Shown here one piece after another: positions 12,701 to 22,579 of a stretch of 64,000 nt of DNA. The stretch is from Sipunculus nudus (lineage: Eukaryota > Annelida > Sipuncula > Golfingiida > Sipunculidae). The notes below the pieces were generated by a model. That model was not told where the DNA came from. It saw only the letters and a list, made by a program, of their open reading frames with translations, and did not search any database. The stretch is taken from the NCBI GenBank assembly GCA_026874595.1, contig CM049309.1, positions 9,577,076 through 9,641,075 on the forward strand, written 5' to 3'. Made by a program: the position numbers and the translations under genes. Numbering within the stretch: position 1 is the stretch's first letter; every line of letters begins with the position of its first letter.

Positions 12701-15700
12701 GATCAAGTTTGCGTTTCGTCCTGGTTAACCTTCTTTTGACCGTTTTACGGCTCCTAAACTTAGAAAATTTCATGAAAAATAGAAATATTCATACACATGT
12801 ACAGACTTTTTTTCGCAATGCCTGCAGATATTGGCCTGATTTTTGGTGTGTGAGCAGATATAGACCAGTTACAGATAGAGTTCGCGTTTCGTCCTGGTTG
12901 ACCTTCTTTTGACCGTTTTACGGCTCCTAAACTTAGAAAATTTCATGAAAAATAGAAATATTCATGACAGATACACATGAACGGACTTTTTTTCGCAATG
13001 CCTGCAGATATTGGCCTGATTTTTGGTGTGTGAGCAGATATAGACCAGTTACAGATCGATTTCACATTTCGTCCTGGTTGACCTACTTTTGACCGTTTTA
13101 CGGCTCCTGAACATAGAAAATTTCATGAAAAATATGAAATTTCATGACATATACACATGTACGTTTTTTTTTTCTCAGTGCCTGCAGATATTGGCCTGAT
13201 TTTTGGTGTGTGGGCAGATATAGACCAGTTACAGATCGAGTTCGCGTTTCGTTCCGGTTGACCTACTTTTGACCGTTTTACAGCTCCTAAACTTAGAAAA
13301 TTTCATGAAAAATAGAAATATTCATGACATATACACATGTACGGGTTTTTTTTTTTCGCAATGCCTGCAAATATTGGCCTGATTTTTGGTGTGTGAGCAG
13401 ATATAGACCAGTTACAGATCAAGTTTGCGTTTCGTCCTGGTTGACCTACTTTTGACCGTTTTACGGCTCCTAAACTTAGAAAATTTCATGAAAAATAGAA
13501 ATATTCATACACATGTACAGACTTTTTTTCGCAATGCCTGCAGATATTGGCCTGATTTTTGGTGTGTGAGCAGATATAGACCAGTTACAGATAGAGTTCG
13601 CGTTTCGTCCTGGTTGACCTTCTTTTGACCGTTTTACGGCTCCTAAACTTAGAAAATTTCATGAAAAATAGAAATATTCATGACAGATACACATGAACGG
13701 ACTTTTTTTCGCAATGCCTGCAGATATTGGCCTGATTTTTGGTGTGTGAGCAGATATAGACCAGTTACAGATTGATTTCACATTTCGTCCTGGTTGACCT
13801 ACTTTTGACCGTTTTACGGCTCCTGAACATAGAAAATTTCATGAAAAATATGAAATTTCATGACAAATACACATGTACGGTTTTTTTTTCTCAGTGCCTG
13901 CAGATATTGGCCTGATTTTTGGTGTGTGGACAGATATAGACCAGTTACAGATCGAGTTCGCGTTTCGTCCTGGTTGACCTACTTTTGACCATTTTACGGC
14001 TCCTAAACTTAGAAGTTTTCATGAAAAATAGAAATATTCATGACAGATACACATGTACGGACTTTTTTTCGCAATGCCTGCAGATATTGGCCTAATTTTT
14101 GGTGTGTGGGCAGATATAGACCAGTTACAGATCGAGTTCGCGTTTCGTCCTGGTTGACCTACTTTTGACCGTTTTACGGCTCCTGAACATAGAAAATTTC
14201 ATGAAAAAATGAAATTTCATGACAAATACACATGTACAGACGTTTTTTCGCAATGCCTGCAGATATTGGCCTGATTTTTGGTGTGTGAGCAGATATTGAC
14301 CAGTTACAGATGGAGTTCACGTTTTGTCCCAGTTGACCTATTTTTGACCGTTTGACGGTGTTCTAACATAGAAAATTTCATTAAAAAGGTGCACATGTAT
14401 GGACTTTTTTTCGCAGTGCCTGCAGATATGGGCCTGATTTTTGGTGTGTAGGCAGATAATGACCAGTTACGGATCGAGTTCTTGTTTTGTCTCAGTTGAC
14501 CTACTTTTGATTATTTGACTGCTCCTGAACATGGAATGTTTCATGAAAAATATAAATTTTCATAACAAATGCATATGTACTAACTTTTTTTCCTCAATGC
14601 CTGCAGATACCACCCTGATTTTTTTTGTGTGGGCAGATAATGACAGTTACAGATCAAGTTTGCGTTTCATCCTGGTTGACCTACTTTTGATTGTTTTATG
14701 GATCCTAAACATAGAAAATTTCATGAAAGACAGAAATTTTTATGGAAAATGCACATGTATGGACTTTTTTTCACAATGCGTGCATATACTGGCATGATTT
14801 TTGGTGTGTTGCTTGATAATGACTCGTTACAGATCGAGTTTGCATTTTGCCCTTGTTGACCTACTTTTGACTATATGGCACCTCCTGAACTTAAAAAATT
14901 TTCCAAATTTTACAAATGTTTCTAATTTGCCCAAGGCGGGGGCATTCGTGTCGTTCCGACACATCTAGTTTAGATATTGCCATGTGTAAATTTTATTTAA
15001 GATTGATACCTATTAGAGAAAGTGCCATAGGTTTTAGGTCTATCAGAAAAAAGTCATGGCCACCAGGAACTCATCTTGAAACCCCCTGTGCACACATCTC
15101 AAGAACTGTTTTAGTAATTCACGTTAAATGTTTACTTGAGACTACTGCATTTGAGATGATGTTCTGGTAAATTACGGACAAATTTTAATTTCTGTGTCTG
15201 CCAGGCAGTTATTTCCAATTCTGATGATAATTTGTGGAGCATTTAAATAACTTAAAAGGACTTCTTGTACTGTCAGTGTTGATTTTAATTTAATAAAATT
15301 ATTTTGTTTTTCTTTCAGATATAATCACCTGTGCTGGTGGAAAGGTAAGTCCAGTGAAACCTGTTTTATGAGACCACCCATGGTACTGGCCAAAGGTGGT
15401 CTTCACTCACAGGTGGTCTTATTAGACACATCAGTTATAACCAATGTTTAGTCAAGGGTGGTCTTAAATGATAGGTTGTTTTATTAGAGAGGTGGATTCA
15501 GAATTTAAATGTGAGTCTTGTTCCATACACTGTCATGTCCTTGCAGCTTAAACAGCCATGTTTACAAGCAAGCAGTTAAATTTCCAAAAATATATGGCAG
15601 CTCATGAATCAGCAAATACCAATCATGGCTTCAGACCTCTAATATTGTAATATACTTATGAACAAGATTTCCTCCCTAGCTTTGAATTTAGTCATCTTTT

Positions 15701-17364
15701 TGACTTGATGAACAAAGGTCAGCTGCCAAATACTCTTTCATGATTAAAACTTAGTGACTGTTAAGACCACTCCAGTGTCAAAAAGACTGATATATAAGCA
15801 GAGATAACAGGCAGATAAATGGGGGTACCAGTTTAACCTTTTTTGTGTGGAACTTGTTTAAGGGAAAATACCCCACTTGTGCCAAAGTAATATGCTCAAA
15901 ATTCTGCAGACTGGTGGAGCTACTACTGAGATTAGTACTTGAGGGAATGTGTGTTCTGTATGTAGGTGTGTGTGTGTTAGTCCTGTATGCGATTTTCAGA
16001 GATTTGGCACTATTTAAATACTATTTATTATTACTTTTATTATTACTAATTTTCATTGAATTATTGGTGAGTAAAGCCACTTGTGTTGAACCTCAGATGT
16101 GTTTAAGCTTTGTGTGGATCTGCTTGACTTCAACACAATGAGGTTTTTACTTTCAGCAGGTAGTATTATTCAGTAAGAATGCAGTGATGTCTTGCTAACA
16201 GGACCACCTGGGGTCCAGCCAATGTGGCATTGTTAGAGGGGTGGTCTAGTAAGCTTGGGGTGTGGGGGGGGGGGGGGAGGGGGGGGGGCTATGATGACTT
16301 ACATTGGTTCAGGACCAAAAAAAGTGGTTGTCATGGAGGAGGTGGTTGTCATAGCAGTGTGGTTTTCTGGCAAGATTAAATTGAATAAATCTATCTTTAT
16401 GTCAGTGTCAAGGCCTTTTGGTCACTTGTCACAAATCTTTCCACACATTTACTTCTACCTTTCAGTACTTATCAAGCATGCCCACAAAAGCCACAGATAA
16501 GTGTCTGGTGCTGTCATGTCCAGCCGATGAGAAGCTCTGCCAGCCAGCCGTTGGAGCTGGAGTTCCTGTAGTCAGCTCTGAGTTTCTGCTTACAGGAATT
16601 CTTCAGCAGGAAGTTCAAATTGAAGCGTATCCTTTAAAGACTGCAGGTTAAAACATTTTTAAAAATGGCTTCAACCTTGGGTGCAAAGCAAGGAGATCAT
16701 GAGTTTTGAATGGTCTGCCCCCTCCCTGGTTGAGCGCTCTGCATGATTGTATCCTGCAGGTGTGTTTCTTTCACAAACGAGTGAGCCTTTTATGGGACTC
16801 TTCCGTGCCCCCAGGACCAGCAGGTGCGGGACACAGATCTAGAGCCTGGTTGACTCAAGGATAATCGTTCTTCTGCCCCATCACAAAGTCCAGAACAGGA
16901 ATCAAATTCTGCAGATGTACATATTATTAGTAACTTGTTAGTTAAGTCAGAATTATAAAATGGGGGTGGTTACCTCCATCCAAAAAAATAATTAAAAAAT
17001 GCAAATAATAAGGTTTGTGTAACTTAAAATTTTTAAAACTATGAGATCTAAAATGTGAAATTAAAGCCATGAAATAAAAAAAAATTTAAATTCTTTGTAA
17101 ATTTGTGTCACACTGTCGTTGCAAAATTTAAGAATATCTGTATGAAATTCTCCAGATTAATCAAGCATATCTTACTTAAGAACAAAAAGAGCTTCATTGA
17201 GGGGAAAACATTTTAACTTTTCATTAGATTAATATGCAAGATGTCTTTGTTTTCCTTGACGCTCCTCCAGCCATCAGTTGTTTAGCCGTCCTGCCAGCAG
17301 AAGTAAACGAGCTCTGGCGACGAGTTCAGCCCCAGCCCCGAAAAAGAAGAAGACTCGTAGGTGA
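2614..17364 (+). CDS. MDC1: MDC1-like mediator of DNA damage checkpoint, 3' part of gene (9 exons)
   Basis: Spliced gene; joined exons are 2614-2817, 4082-5998, 6435-6617, 10431-10499, 11236-11335, 11504-11659, 15319-15344, 16466-16626, 17271-17364 (2910 nt, exactly 970 codons, all phases compatible). Residues 1-750 of this partial protein are charged low complexity with AT-hook-like KRGRP motifs; residues about 753-935 form a tandem BRCT module closest to vertebrate MDC1 in my reading, including the segments MFTGVVD, RRTVKFLC, FGFKLADS and SSEFLLTGIL. In MDC1 this module binds phosphorylated H2AX at DNA breaks in the nucleus; the Thr of FTG (about 759) and the Arg and Lys of RRTVK (about 794 and 797) match the known phosphoserine and C-terminus contacts. 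The N-terminal part (FHA domain in vertebrates) would lie upstream of the window and is not seen. Seven introns are ordinary GT-AG; the last is U12-type. Family assignment is strong; function is inferred from the family. Confidence 0.9.
2704..2784 (+). repeat. 27-bp coding minisatellite, 3 units
   Basis: Three head-to-tail 27-bp copies at 2704-2730, 2731-2757 and 2758-2784, differing only in the final base. The unit length is a multiple of three, so copy number can change without breaking the reading frame. Confidence 0.9.
2975..3420. repeat. Degenerate AT-rich minisatellite (about 27-bp unit)
   Basis: Units like tatgcaaatatgcagaggtataaaaag repeat with drift across about 440 bp of the intron between 2817 and 4082. 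The minus-strand open frames here are by-products of the repeat. Confidence 0.8.
3653..3699. repeat. (TA)n microsatellite
   Basis: Alternating TA run in the same intron, grading into tatg repeats. Confidence 0.95.
4082..5998 (+). CDS. MDC1: MDC1-like giant exon: charged low-complexity region with AT-hook-like motifs
   Basis: Acceptor ttcattgtag precedes GAAGATGGA at 4082; the donor is TCAGCT|gtgagt at 5998; 639 codons, phase 0 at both ends, open throughout. Composition is dominated by K, R, E, S, T and P. At least three AT-hook-like cores occur: PKRGRPSK (about 4808-4831), GKRGRPARRK (about 5012-5041) and AKRGRPPKAK (about 5216-5245), with further GRGR and RRGR variants. AT hooks bind the minor groove of AT-rich DNA. 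Such a large repetitive exon in the middle of the protein is a known feature of MDC1 genes. The open frame runs past the donor to 6091, but that tail is intron sequence. Confidence 0.9.
6159..6197 (+). CDS. Candidate in-frame microexon of the MDC1-like gene
   Basis: A pyrimidine-rich acceptor (gtttcttcag) is followed by 39 nt ending at the donor-like GTATGT, reading QENYQQNQRGTYR with phase 0 on both sides, compatible with the neighbouring exons. An alternative acceptor at 6143 (ttctttccaag) gives 54 nt, also in frame. The residues are not recognisable and skipping it also keeps the frame, so it may be alternative or spurious. Confidence 0.35.
6435..6617 (+). CDS. MDC1: MDC1-like exon: linker and start of BRCT1
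   Basis: The exon follows the acceptor ggttgacag and ends GAAAAG|gtaaca; 61 codons, phase 0. A basic linker is followed by an Ala/Ser/Pro/Thr-rich spacer and then KPKVMFTGVVD, the first beta strand and phosphate-binding turn of BRCT1. The Thr of FTG corresponds to the phosphoserine-contacting Thr of vertebrate MDC1. Confidence 0.9.
6760..8288 (+). mobile_element. Helitron/Helentron-like non-autonomous element, family C
   Basis: It begins TTGTATCCCCAGACA after an A. Near the other end the terminus returns inverted (TGTCTGGGGATAC, about 8243-8255), followed by the hairpin TGGCACC-TGG-GGTGCCA and then CTAG at 8285-8288. The interior (7390-8130) has a roughly 240-260-bp tandem repeat with the block ggtcaaaggtcaaggtcacagg. 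It lies in the intron between exons 6617 and 10431. The following T is displaced to 10231 by another insertion. Confidence 0.75.
8289..10224. mobile_element. hAT-like element with 20-bp perfect TIRs and 6-bp TSD
   Basis: A 1936-bp element begins TAGAGCCAATGATTTTCCGT and ends with the perfect inverted copy. GTCTAG flanks both sides (8283-8288 and 10225-10230). TAG-type termini with a 5-8 bp duplication suggest hAT. Subterminal ACGGAAT-like motifs repeat at both ends. The longest open frame (9260-9517, 85 codons, WERCKRKCP in the middle) resembles nothing I know; no transposase is recognisable, so it is probably an internally deleted copy. Confidence 0.8.
10431..10499 (+). CDS. MDC1: MDC1-like exon: BRCT1 helix and strand
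   Basis: Acceptor gtctttttag, donor ACAAG|gtgaga, 23 codons, phase 0. It encodes ILQELGG followed by CTHLVTDK, the typical BRCT pattern of helix 1, a Gly-Gly turn and the strand ending in a threat-like THLVT motif. Confidence 0.92.
10545..10815. repeat. Minisatellite, about 20-bp unit
   Basis: About 13 units of aaaaagcagctgttgagtag with drift, beginning 45 bp after the donor of the BRCT1 exon at 10499. The minus-strand open frame here is a repeat artefact. Confidence 0.85.
11236..11335 (+). CDS. MDC1: MDC1-like exon: BRCT1 second half
   Basis: Acceptor gtaaattcag, donor TTTTTAG|gtaagc, 100 nt, ends in phase 1. It encodes VRRTVKFLCGLARG and a VHPDWLERS motif containing the BRCT signature Trp. 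The Arg and Lys in RRTVK align with the residues that hold the phosphate and terminal carboxylate of gamma-H2AX in vertebrate MDC1. Confidence 0.93.
11504..11659 (+). CDS. MDC1: MDC1-like exon: inter-BRCT linker and start of BRCT2
   Basis: Acceptor tatattttcag, donor ATGAAAG|gttagt, 156 nt, phase 1 in and out. It contains the KKFGFKLADS block that in MDC1 orthologues joins the two BRCT repeats, then LKGYSIHVT, the first strand of BRCT2. Confidence 0.93.
12358..14968 (+). mobile_element. Helitron/Helentron-like non-autonomous element, family B, with satellite core
   Basis: The 5' end is TATGCCCCCGCC; the 3' end has GGCGGGGGCATTCG, the hairpin GTGTCG-TTC-CGACAC, then ATCTAG before T. Between them lie about 14 tandem units of 160-190 bp with the core cgcaatgcctgcagatattgg and ttgacctacttttgaccg. 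It fills most of the 3.6-kb intron between the exons ending 11659 and starting 15319. Identical 67-codon frames at 12709 and 13425 reflect the repeat, not genes. The exact 5' base is uncertain by a few nucleotides. Confidence 0.75.
12600..14030. repeat. 716-bp higher-order repeat, two copies
   Basis: A block of four about 179-bp units (about 12600-13315) is repeated almost identically at about 13316-14030. Matching positions are 716 bp apart throughout, while adjacent monomers differ from one another. Confidence 0.75.
15319..15344 (+). CDS. MDC1: MDC1-like 26-nt microexon
   Basis: Acceptor ttttctttcag and donor GGAAAG|gtaagt enclose only 26 nt, completing a split Asp codon and reading DIITCAGGK, the glycine-rich turn of BRCT2. 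The phases on both sides require it. Confidence 0.9.
16253..16290 (+). repeat. G-rich tract (potential quadruplex)
   Basis: A run of about 35 nt that is almost pure G, with one A and one T interruption, 175 bp before the BRCT2-core exon. It could form a G-quadruplex in the pre-mRNA (inference). Confidence 0.85.
16466..16626 (+). CDS. MDC1: MDC1-like exon: BRCT2 core
   Basis: Acceptor ctacctttcag, 161 nt, ends in phase 2 at GAAGC before GTATCCTTT. It encodes YLSSMPTK, a CLVLSCP strand and SSEFLLTGILQQE, the conserved end of the tandem BRCT. Read straight on, the frame meets TAA at 16649-16651, but the U12-type donor at 16627 removes that stop. Confidence 0.9.
16627..17270 (+). other. U12-type (minor spliceosome) intron
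   Basis: The 5' end reads GTATCCTTT, the exact GT-AG U12 donor consensus. TTCCTTGAC at 17252-17260 matches the U12 branch-site consensus with its A 11 nt from the acceptor AG, the narrow distance typical of these introns. The intron also carries a degraded SINE (about 16665-16995). Confidence 0.85.
16665..16995 (+). mobile_element. Degraded SINE (same family as 46484-46898)
   Basis: The body shares cacaaacgagtg, gagcctggttgac, aattctgcagatgtacat and ggttacctcc with the well-preserved SINE at 46.5-46.9 kb, in the same order. The tRNA-like head is decayed. It lies within the U12-type intron. Confidence 0.7.
17271..17364 (+). CDS. MDC1: MDC1-like terminal exon with basic tail
   Basis: The acceptor ctcctccag at 17262-17270 joins in phase 2 to the previous exon, completing Ala and continuing HQLF, then a Ser/Arg/Ala/Pro-rich stretch and the basic end KKKKTRR followed by TGA (17362-17364). 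The lysine cluster resembles a monopartite nuclear localisation signal. The match in phase, coding character and splice signals supports it; the frame used by a longer overlapping open frame (from 17234) is not the one joined here. Confidence 0.82.
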
Positions 17365-20270
17365 TACCAACGGGAAAAAAGTGACAAGACTGTTGCCATA
17401 TGAGCCATTGAATGTTTATAAACTGTTGTATAGTTCATGTGTACCATGTGAGTTTTAGCTGGTTTAATGTTGTATGCAGCTTGTCTGTGTTTCATCCATT
17501 TTAGCTAAATCAATTAAAGCCCAGCTGCCAATATTTCATGTTGTGTTAAATCAGTTTCAATTCACAAACTACTGATAGAGTCTTTATTTAAATACAGTAT
17601 ATTTCTAGTCCATCCTTTAATGTTTGAGCCCTAAATAAGGACACTCCTTTATGTAAATCCTAAGGGAACGACTTTGTCGTTATTAGATGTGGTATTATTA
17701 ACAGAATCTTGTTTTCTGAATTAAGAAAGGTGTGCATCTTCGCTAGGTCACAATCACAATAATTTATTGGGGACTTCCTGTGTTTAAACATGAAATCAGT
17801 CTCATGTACCATTTGAAACTCCCAAGGTGAGAGACTAAAGTTGTGTATGTATAGTTTAAACAATCTGTGACCTATCTCATGTGTTGACAAAGGGGTACAA
17901 AGATTATTTTCTGTAGTTTCATCTGTGTTTATTAATTTAAGTGAACTACAGATTGTGCAGGAAGTGTTTTATCAGTTAAGATAGCTTAAGTTTGTCAAAG
18001 ATCACTTCCGTTCATTTCAATTTATTATATTAAATTTCAAATAACTATCAACTTTTTGGAACTGTTTCATCTCTTAGCTAAATGAACCATTGAGCTTCTC
18101 TCAGTGTCCTGATGTGTTTTCAATTAATTTTATTGAATATGTTGATAGTCTGATTATGTGCTTTCCTTTGTTAACTACCAAGTTAACTTTCCCAATAGAA
18201 TGTTATATAGAAGTTTTTAAAAAAATCACAAACTGTGTGGTAGCTATTCATAGTGAATATAAAATCACTTATTCAGAGATTTCATATTGCCAGTGCTTCC
18301 TCGTGTGAGAGCTGGGAATCACATTTTTTCCTACCACTGTCAGTTAAGGCTCAAGTCAAGCCCAAGAAAGTTTACTTGAGGTGGCCAATGTAATTTCATT
18401 AGGCTAACTTGAGCCAAGTTTGTGCATCCTTGTTGGACTTTAGTACACATGTGGTTCTAACAAAAATTAAAAACCATGAATAGACCTATACATTTACAAT
18501 CTAAGGTTGATTGAATGATAAAGTGCTGAGGTAAATAACTCAGTTGACAACACTACCAAGATGGAAGCCCCAATATTTAATCAAGAGCTTGTTAAAGACA
18601 TGACTGGTAAGATGTATTACACATAGTACAGATCACTAAGTTTGTGTAAATAAAATAGATACTTTGTAACATATCCAAATTGGTGTCAGACAACTTTTTG
18701 CCAAGCCAAGTTGAGCCACAGAAGCCAAGTTCTGTCTAAGCCAGGCAATCAAAAGTTGTGTGGATAACTTGACTCTGGCCTTTAGTCAAGAGAGCTACAG
18801 ACAGGCCATAAGGATTTTGTCAAATTTGAAACCAATTATCATAATGGCATCCATATTTTTTCCAGCTAAACAACTTGCTTGTTTTTCTGTTTCAACCAAG
18901 AAAGCACAAAATACCCACCAGTATTATCCTATTTAAATCTGTCCATGTTTTTTTTCTGCCAGCTTATTTCATTGTGTAAAAACAACTTTAAATAATTGTA
19001 TAATAGTTTTGAGACCCTTCCACAGCAAGTTAACTAGAGTAGAATAGATACATCAATTACTCAAACAAGAAATTATATGAAAAGTAATGGTGTTTCTCTT
19101 GTTTTAAGCAAAATTTGCTGTTTTTCATCCTACCCCCCCCCCCCCCCCAAATACTGCTCCCTTATCTCTGGAAGGTTAATGAGCAACTTTATGATAATGT
19201 ATTCAGTAAGAACATTTACATTGTATGACAGATAATCCACAATATTTAAATCAAGGTTTATGTTCTAGTAACTGGGGATATGGCAGCTTCACAGTGCCTT
19301 CTTCTGGTCACATGACTAACACTGACCAATCATCATTAAGGATATACAAAAGTCCTGGTATCACATGACCATTTTTGTCAATCAAGGTGTCAAAGGGGGA
19401 TTTATTTTTCATATCAGCACTTGCAAGTATATTGCTATCTTTCTAAATAATATTATCAAAAAATGACTAAAAAGTGTGAAAAGTTTTATACTGATGAAAT
19501 ACTGATGTTTCTCAGAAAAGCTGCTGGTATTGTTTCTCATGTAAACCATCTTACTTTTTCCCAGACTAAGAACAAACTCCCAGTGTTAAAACAGTGAGGT
19601 TTTAAATAAGTCCAAATTGTCATTTACACAATTACACCAGTTGTTTATCAGCCCCATCTGGTGGCCAGTGTAGTGACTGAAAGTGATTCCAGCACCAGGA
19701 TAATAAGAGAAGTCTAAATAAATAAACTGAGCTGCAAAGGTGTATACTAGAAATCATATAGCAACATATAGTAATAGCAATTATGACAATAATTCACTCA
19801 GCAAGGAATATCTTAAATTGTTTTGGAGATTCCGCCTTTGGTGTTATGGAAGGTTCTGTTTGTAATAAGAAATATGTCTGCAAAAATCATTTTGAATAAT
19901 CTCCACCAGAGGTCACCCTCTGCTACTCTCCTCTTGGTTACTGATCATGGGAGGCATGAAATTTCAGTTTTAATTATTTGACTCAAAGAACACCTCCACA
20001 AACAAACACATCATATGTCACTGTTAGGAGATCTGTCTTTTTGAAAGGTGAACACATTATTCAGGTGAAGATAACCATCTCCATTTGTGTATGCATAATA
20101 TGTCTTGCCAATTTTTTTTAAGCAGAAACTTTTATAAATTACTCAAAAGTGCTACAGGTGCTTTCTGGCCATGTACAATAGTGCTTTCAGTGTTTTAACT
20201 CTTATAGCATACACATGGTTCTAAATAAATAAGAAATGAGAAAGAAAGATTTTTTCAGTGATGTAGGACT
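17365..20270. other. Intergenic, no gene found
   Basis: AT-rich sequence after the MDC1-like stop codon. It holds the candidate poly(A) signal, loosely repeated caagtcaagcc and ttgagccaag motifs at 18340-18800, and a poly-C run at 19134-19149. No exon-like stretch with splice signals was found. Confidence 0.6.
17513..17518 (+). promoter_or_regulatory. Candidate poly(A) signal of the MDC1-like gene
   Basis: ATTAAA lies 149 nt after the stop codon and is followed within 30 nt by the GT-rich run catgttgtgtt, the usual layout of a cleavage site. Confidence 0.45.
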
Positions 20271-20304
20271 CTACTTTTTTTAGGGATTCAGACGTGGACT
20301 CAAG

Positions 20305-20551
20305 CAGGGCTCAACATTAAGGGTTAACTGCTTGCCCGAGGCAAGTGAAAGTTCCAGAAAATAATGGAAGGGCACCTAGAAGTCGCCTCCTACTTGCCCG
20401 ACTTAACCAAGAAAGGACTAGAAACAGGATCTTGTTCTTGAATACAATCAATAATATTTGTAGGGCAAGTAAAAATTAATGAAGGGCAAGTAAAAAGTAG
20501 ATGTTACTTTCCCGTCTGGGCAAGTACTTTCAAAAGTTATCTCGAGCCCTG
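20305..20551. mobile_element. hAT-like MITE (5-bp TSD)
   Basis: It begins CAGGGCTCAA and ends inverted TCGAGCCCTG, 247 bp, flanked by TCAAG on both sides (20300-20304 and 20552-20556). The interior has repeated gggcaagtaa and cttgcccg motifs in opposite orientation near the two ends. It split a GGACTC-repeat element. Confidence 0.72.
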
Positions 20552-20799
20552 TCAAGGGTCCTGGACTCAGACTTTCACTTTTGTAATGACTCAAGAAATC
20601 AGGCCAAGTCCATTTCAAGTCCAGTTGTTCTTTCAAATACTATAAACGCATATACATGTATGAACTATCAATAGAACATTATGCCTACAAAAAGACTAAT
20701 TTCCAAGTTTACTTTGGCATTGTGAGCTAAATATATTTAAACATTCAAGTGAAAAGCATGAGTAAACTAACATTAAAATGCATGATCATCTCAAATTTC

Positions 20800-20960
20800 T
20801 AATTAAAATTGGACTCAAACTTCGACTTAGGTTCCAGGTGACTTGGACTTATGGGGGTGGACTTGGCCTCCAACCTCAAGGACTTATACATGGACTTGAT
20901 TTGCCTGGACTCGGACTTGCACTTGGACTCCAATGTTGTGGACTTCACTACATCACTGGA
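20800..20960. repeat. GGACTTG/GGACTC motif cluster
   Basis: Short, irregular tandem repeats of ggacttg and gactcgg over 160 bp. The same motif flanks the MITE at 20305-20551, so both are probably parts of one interrupted element. Confidence 0.6.
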
Positions 20961-21699
20961 TTTAGTTGATAAAATTGCTTGCTCACATCAATTGGAGAAT
21001 AGAATATCTGATCTTTACCAAAAATCAGATTTTTAAAGTTACAAGCCCATGTAAAAATTGAATGTTAAAGTGGTAAGTTTATCAAACATGGTGGGACCCC
21101 TTACGTAATTCCCAGATAAGATCACTTATAAATTATACATATTATTTCGCCATGGTTGTGCATTTAATTTTGTCTTTGGTTATATTATATTTAAGTATGT
21201 TTGTCAGAGTAACTATTAAAAAACAACAGAAATTTTAACTCATAAGAATAATGCCCCCTGGTGGAGGCTTAGAAACTTAATAATGATTTGTGAAACGACA
21301 AAATTTGTACCAGTGCATGGAAAGAACTTCAGTTTCCAACATTTATGCCTGAATAAGAATAATTGTACATAAGAATTTGTTTGGTCACAGGTTGTGTATA
21401 CTGAACATTTTTGCACAATAATTTTAGCATTCATAGGAAAGTCATAATTATTATCCGAATTTTAGGTCAGTAAAGGACTTTTTTTTTACTTTGAATTTTA
21501 TTATAACTATTATCATCAAGGCTGGTTGCCAGGCAACAACTGTTATATCAGTAATGTTCTGTGACTTAATTGTGCACATGCTGGTTTTGATAAATCATAT
21601 GTCATCATTGTAAATGTATTCATAAACAGTAAAATGTTTGACATTGTGTCTGTGTTCTTCTTTCATGTGTGAGCAGGGGGCACTGCCAAATTAAATGAA

Positions 21700-22574
21700 G
21701 TTTTGTGGATACTATGTTTTTGACCGGGTTCCGCCGCCGCCATCGCGTTCCTTTCCGGAGAACTCCTCTGAGACTACTGGACGGATTTTTCTGAAACTTA
21801 CACCAATTATCAGGTCACATGTGAACTGGTGCCTTACCAATTTGCGTTGACCTCTGACCTTTCCTCTGCCTTGCGTCCATTTGTGCGTCTGTTTCCATAC
21901 ATAAACCCACTTATCTTGGGAACCATTTGACCGATCAGGAACAATATTTTGTACAAATGTAGCCCTTGGATAGCTTTAAAACATACACAAAAAATGGTGA
22001 AGCAACCTGCAATCATGTTTGCACAGTGTCCATCTGTTCATCTGCCTTGGGTTAAAATCACTCATATCTCTGCAGTGGTTTGACTAATTCACGTGAAATC
22101 TGGCATGCATATATATCCTGGATAGCTTTCTTTATTTTATGACAGGTGGCGCCCCCTACATTCATGTTCATGCTGCAGACATCCAAGCTTATATCTTGGG
22201 AACCGTTTGACTGATTGGGCCAAAATTTTGCATGTTTATCGATCTCACATAGCTCTTTATCATAATCAAAACTGGAGGGGCCATGTGCAACCATTTTTGC
22301 ACAGCTTCTGTTTGTCTGCCATGGGCTAAAATCACTCGTATCTCTGTAGTGGTTTGACATAACTGCCTAAAATTTTGCAGGTTTATACATCCTGGACAGC
22401 TTTCTTGATTTTATGACAGGTGGCGCCACCTACATGCACATTTCGGCTGCAGACATCCATGCTAATATGCGACACACCTCACTCTATTTCCCCTTGCCAC
22501 CATGCCTCACTTCACCCGTTCCACTCTAATTTTGGCAGATACACGTAGTCGCTTTTCGACTACCCGTATTCTAG
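21700..22574 (+). mobile_element. Helitron/Helentron-like element, family A copy 2
   Basis: It ends GGCAGATACACGTAGTCGC, hairpin, CCGTATTCTAG before TT, as in the other copies. The extreme 5' terminus is degenerate, so the start is approximate. Internal blocks with aggtggcgcc palindromes at about 22144 and 22420 match copy 1. Confidence 0.7.
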
Positions 22575-22579
22575 TTATG

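Noticed and set aside
12709-13628. Two identical 67-codon frames as a duplicated gene
   Set aside because: They fall at the same place in two copies of the 716-bp higher-order repeat; no start context, no domain.
16499-16651. TAA at 16649 as the end of the MDC1-like protein
   Set aside because: A U12 donor at 16627 with a matching branch site and an in-phase, coding-looking terminal exon explains the sequence better.
17234-17458. 74-codon open frame overlapping the terminal exon
   Set aside because: It uses a different frame from the one joined through the U12 intron; its residues have no family similarity.
22058-22360. 100-codon frame on the minus strand
   Set aside because: It lies inside family A copy 2; similar frames occur in other copies with different breaks.
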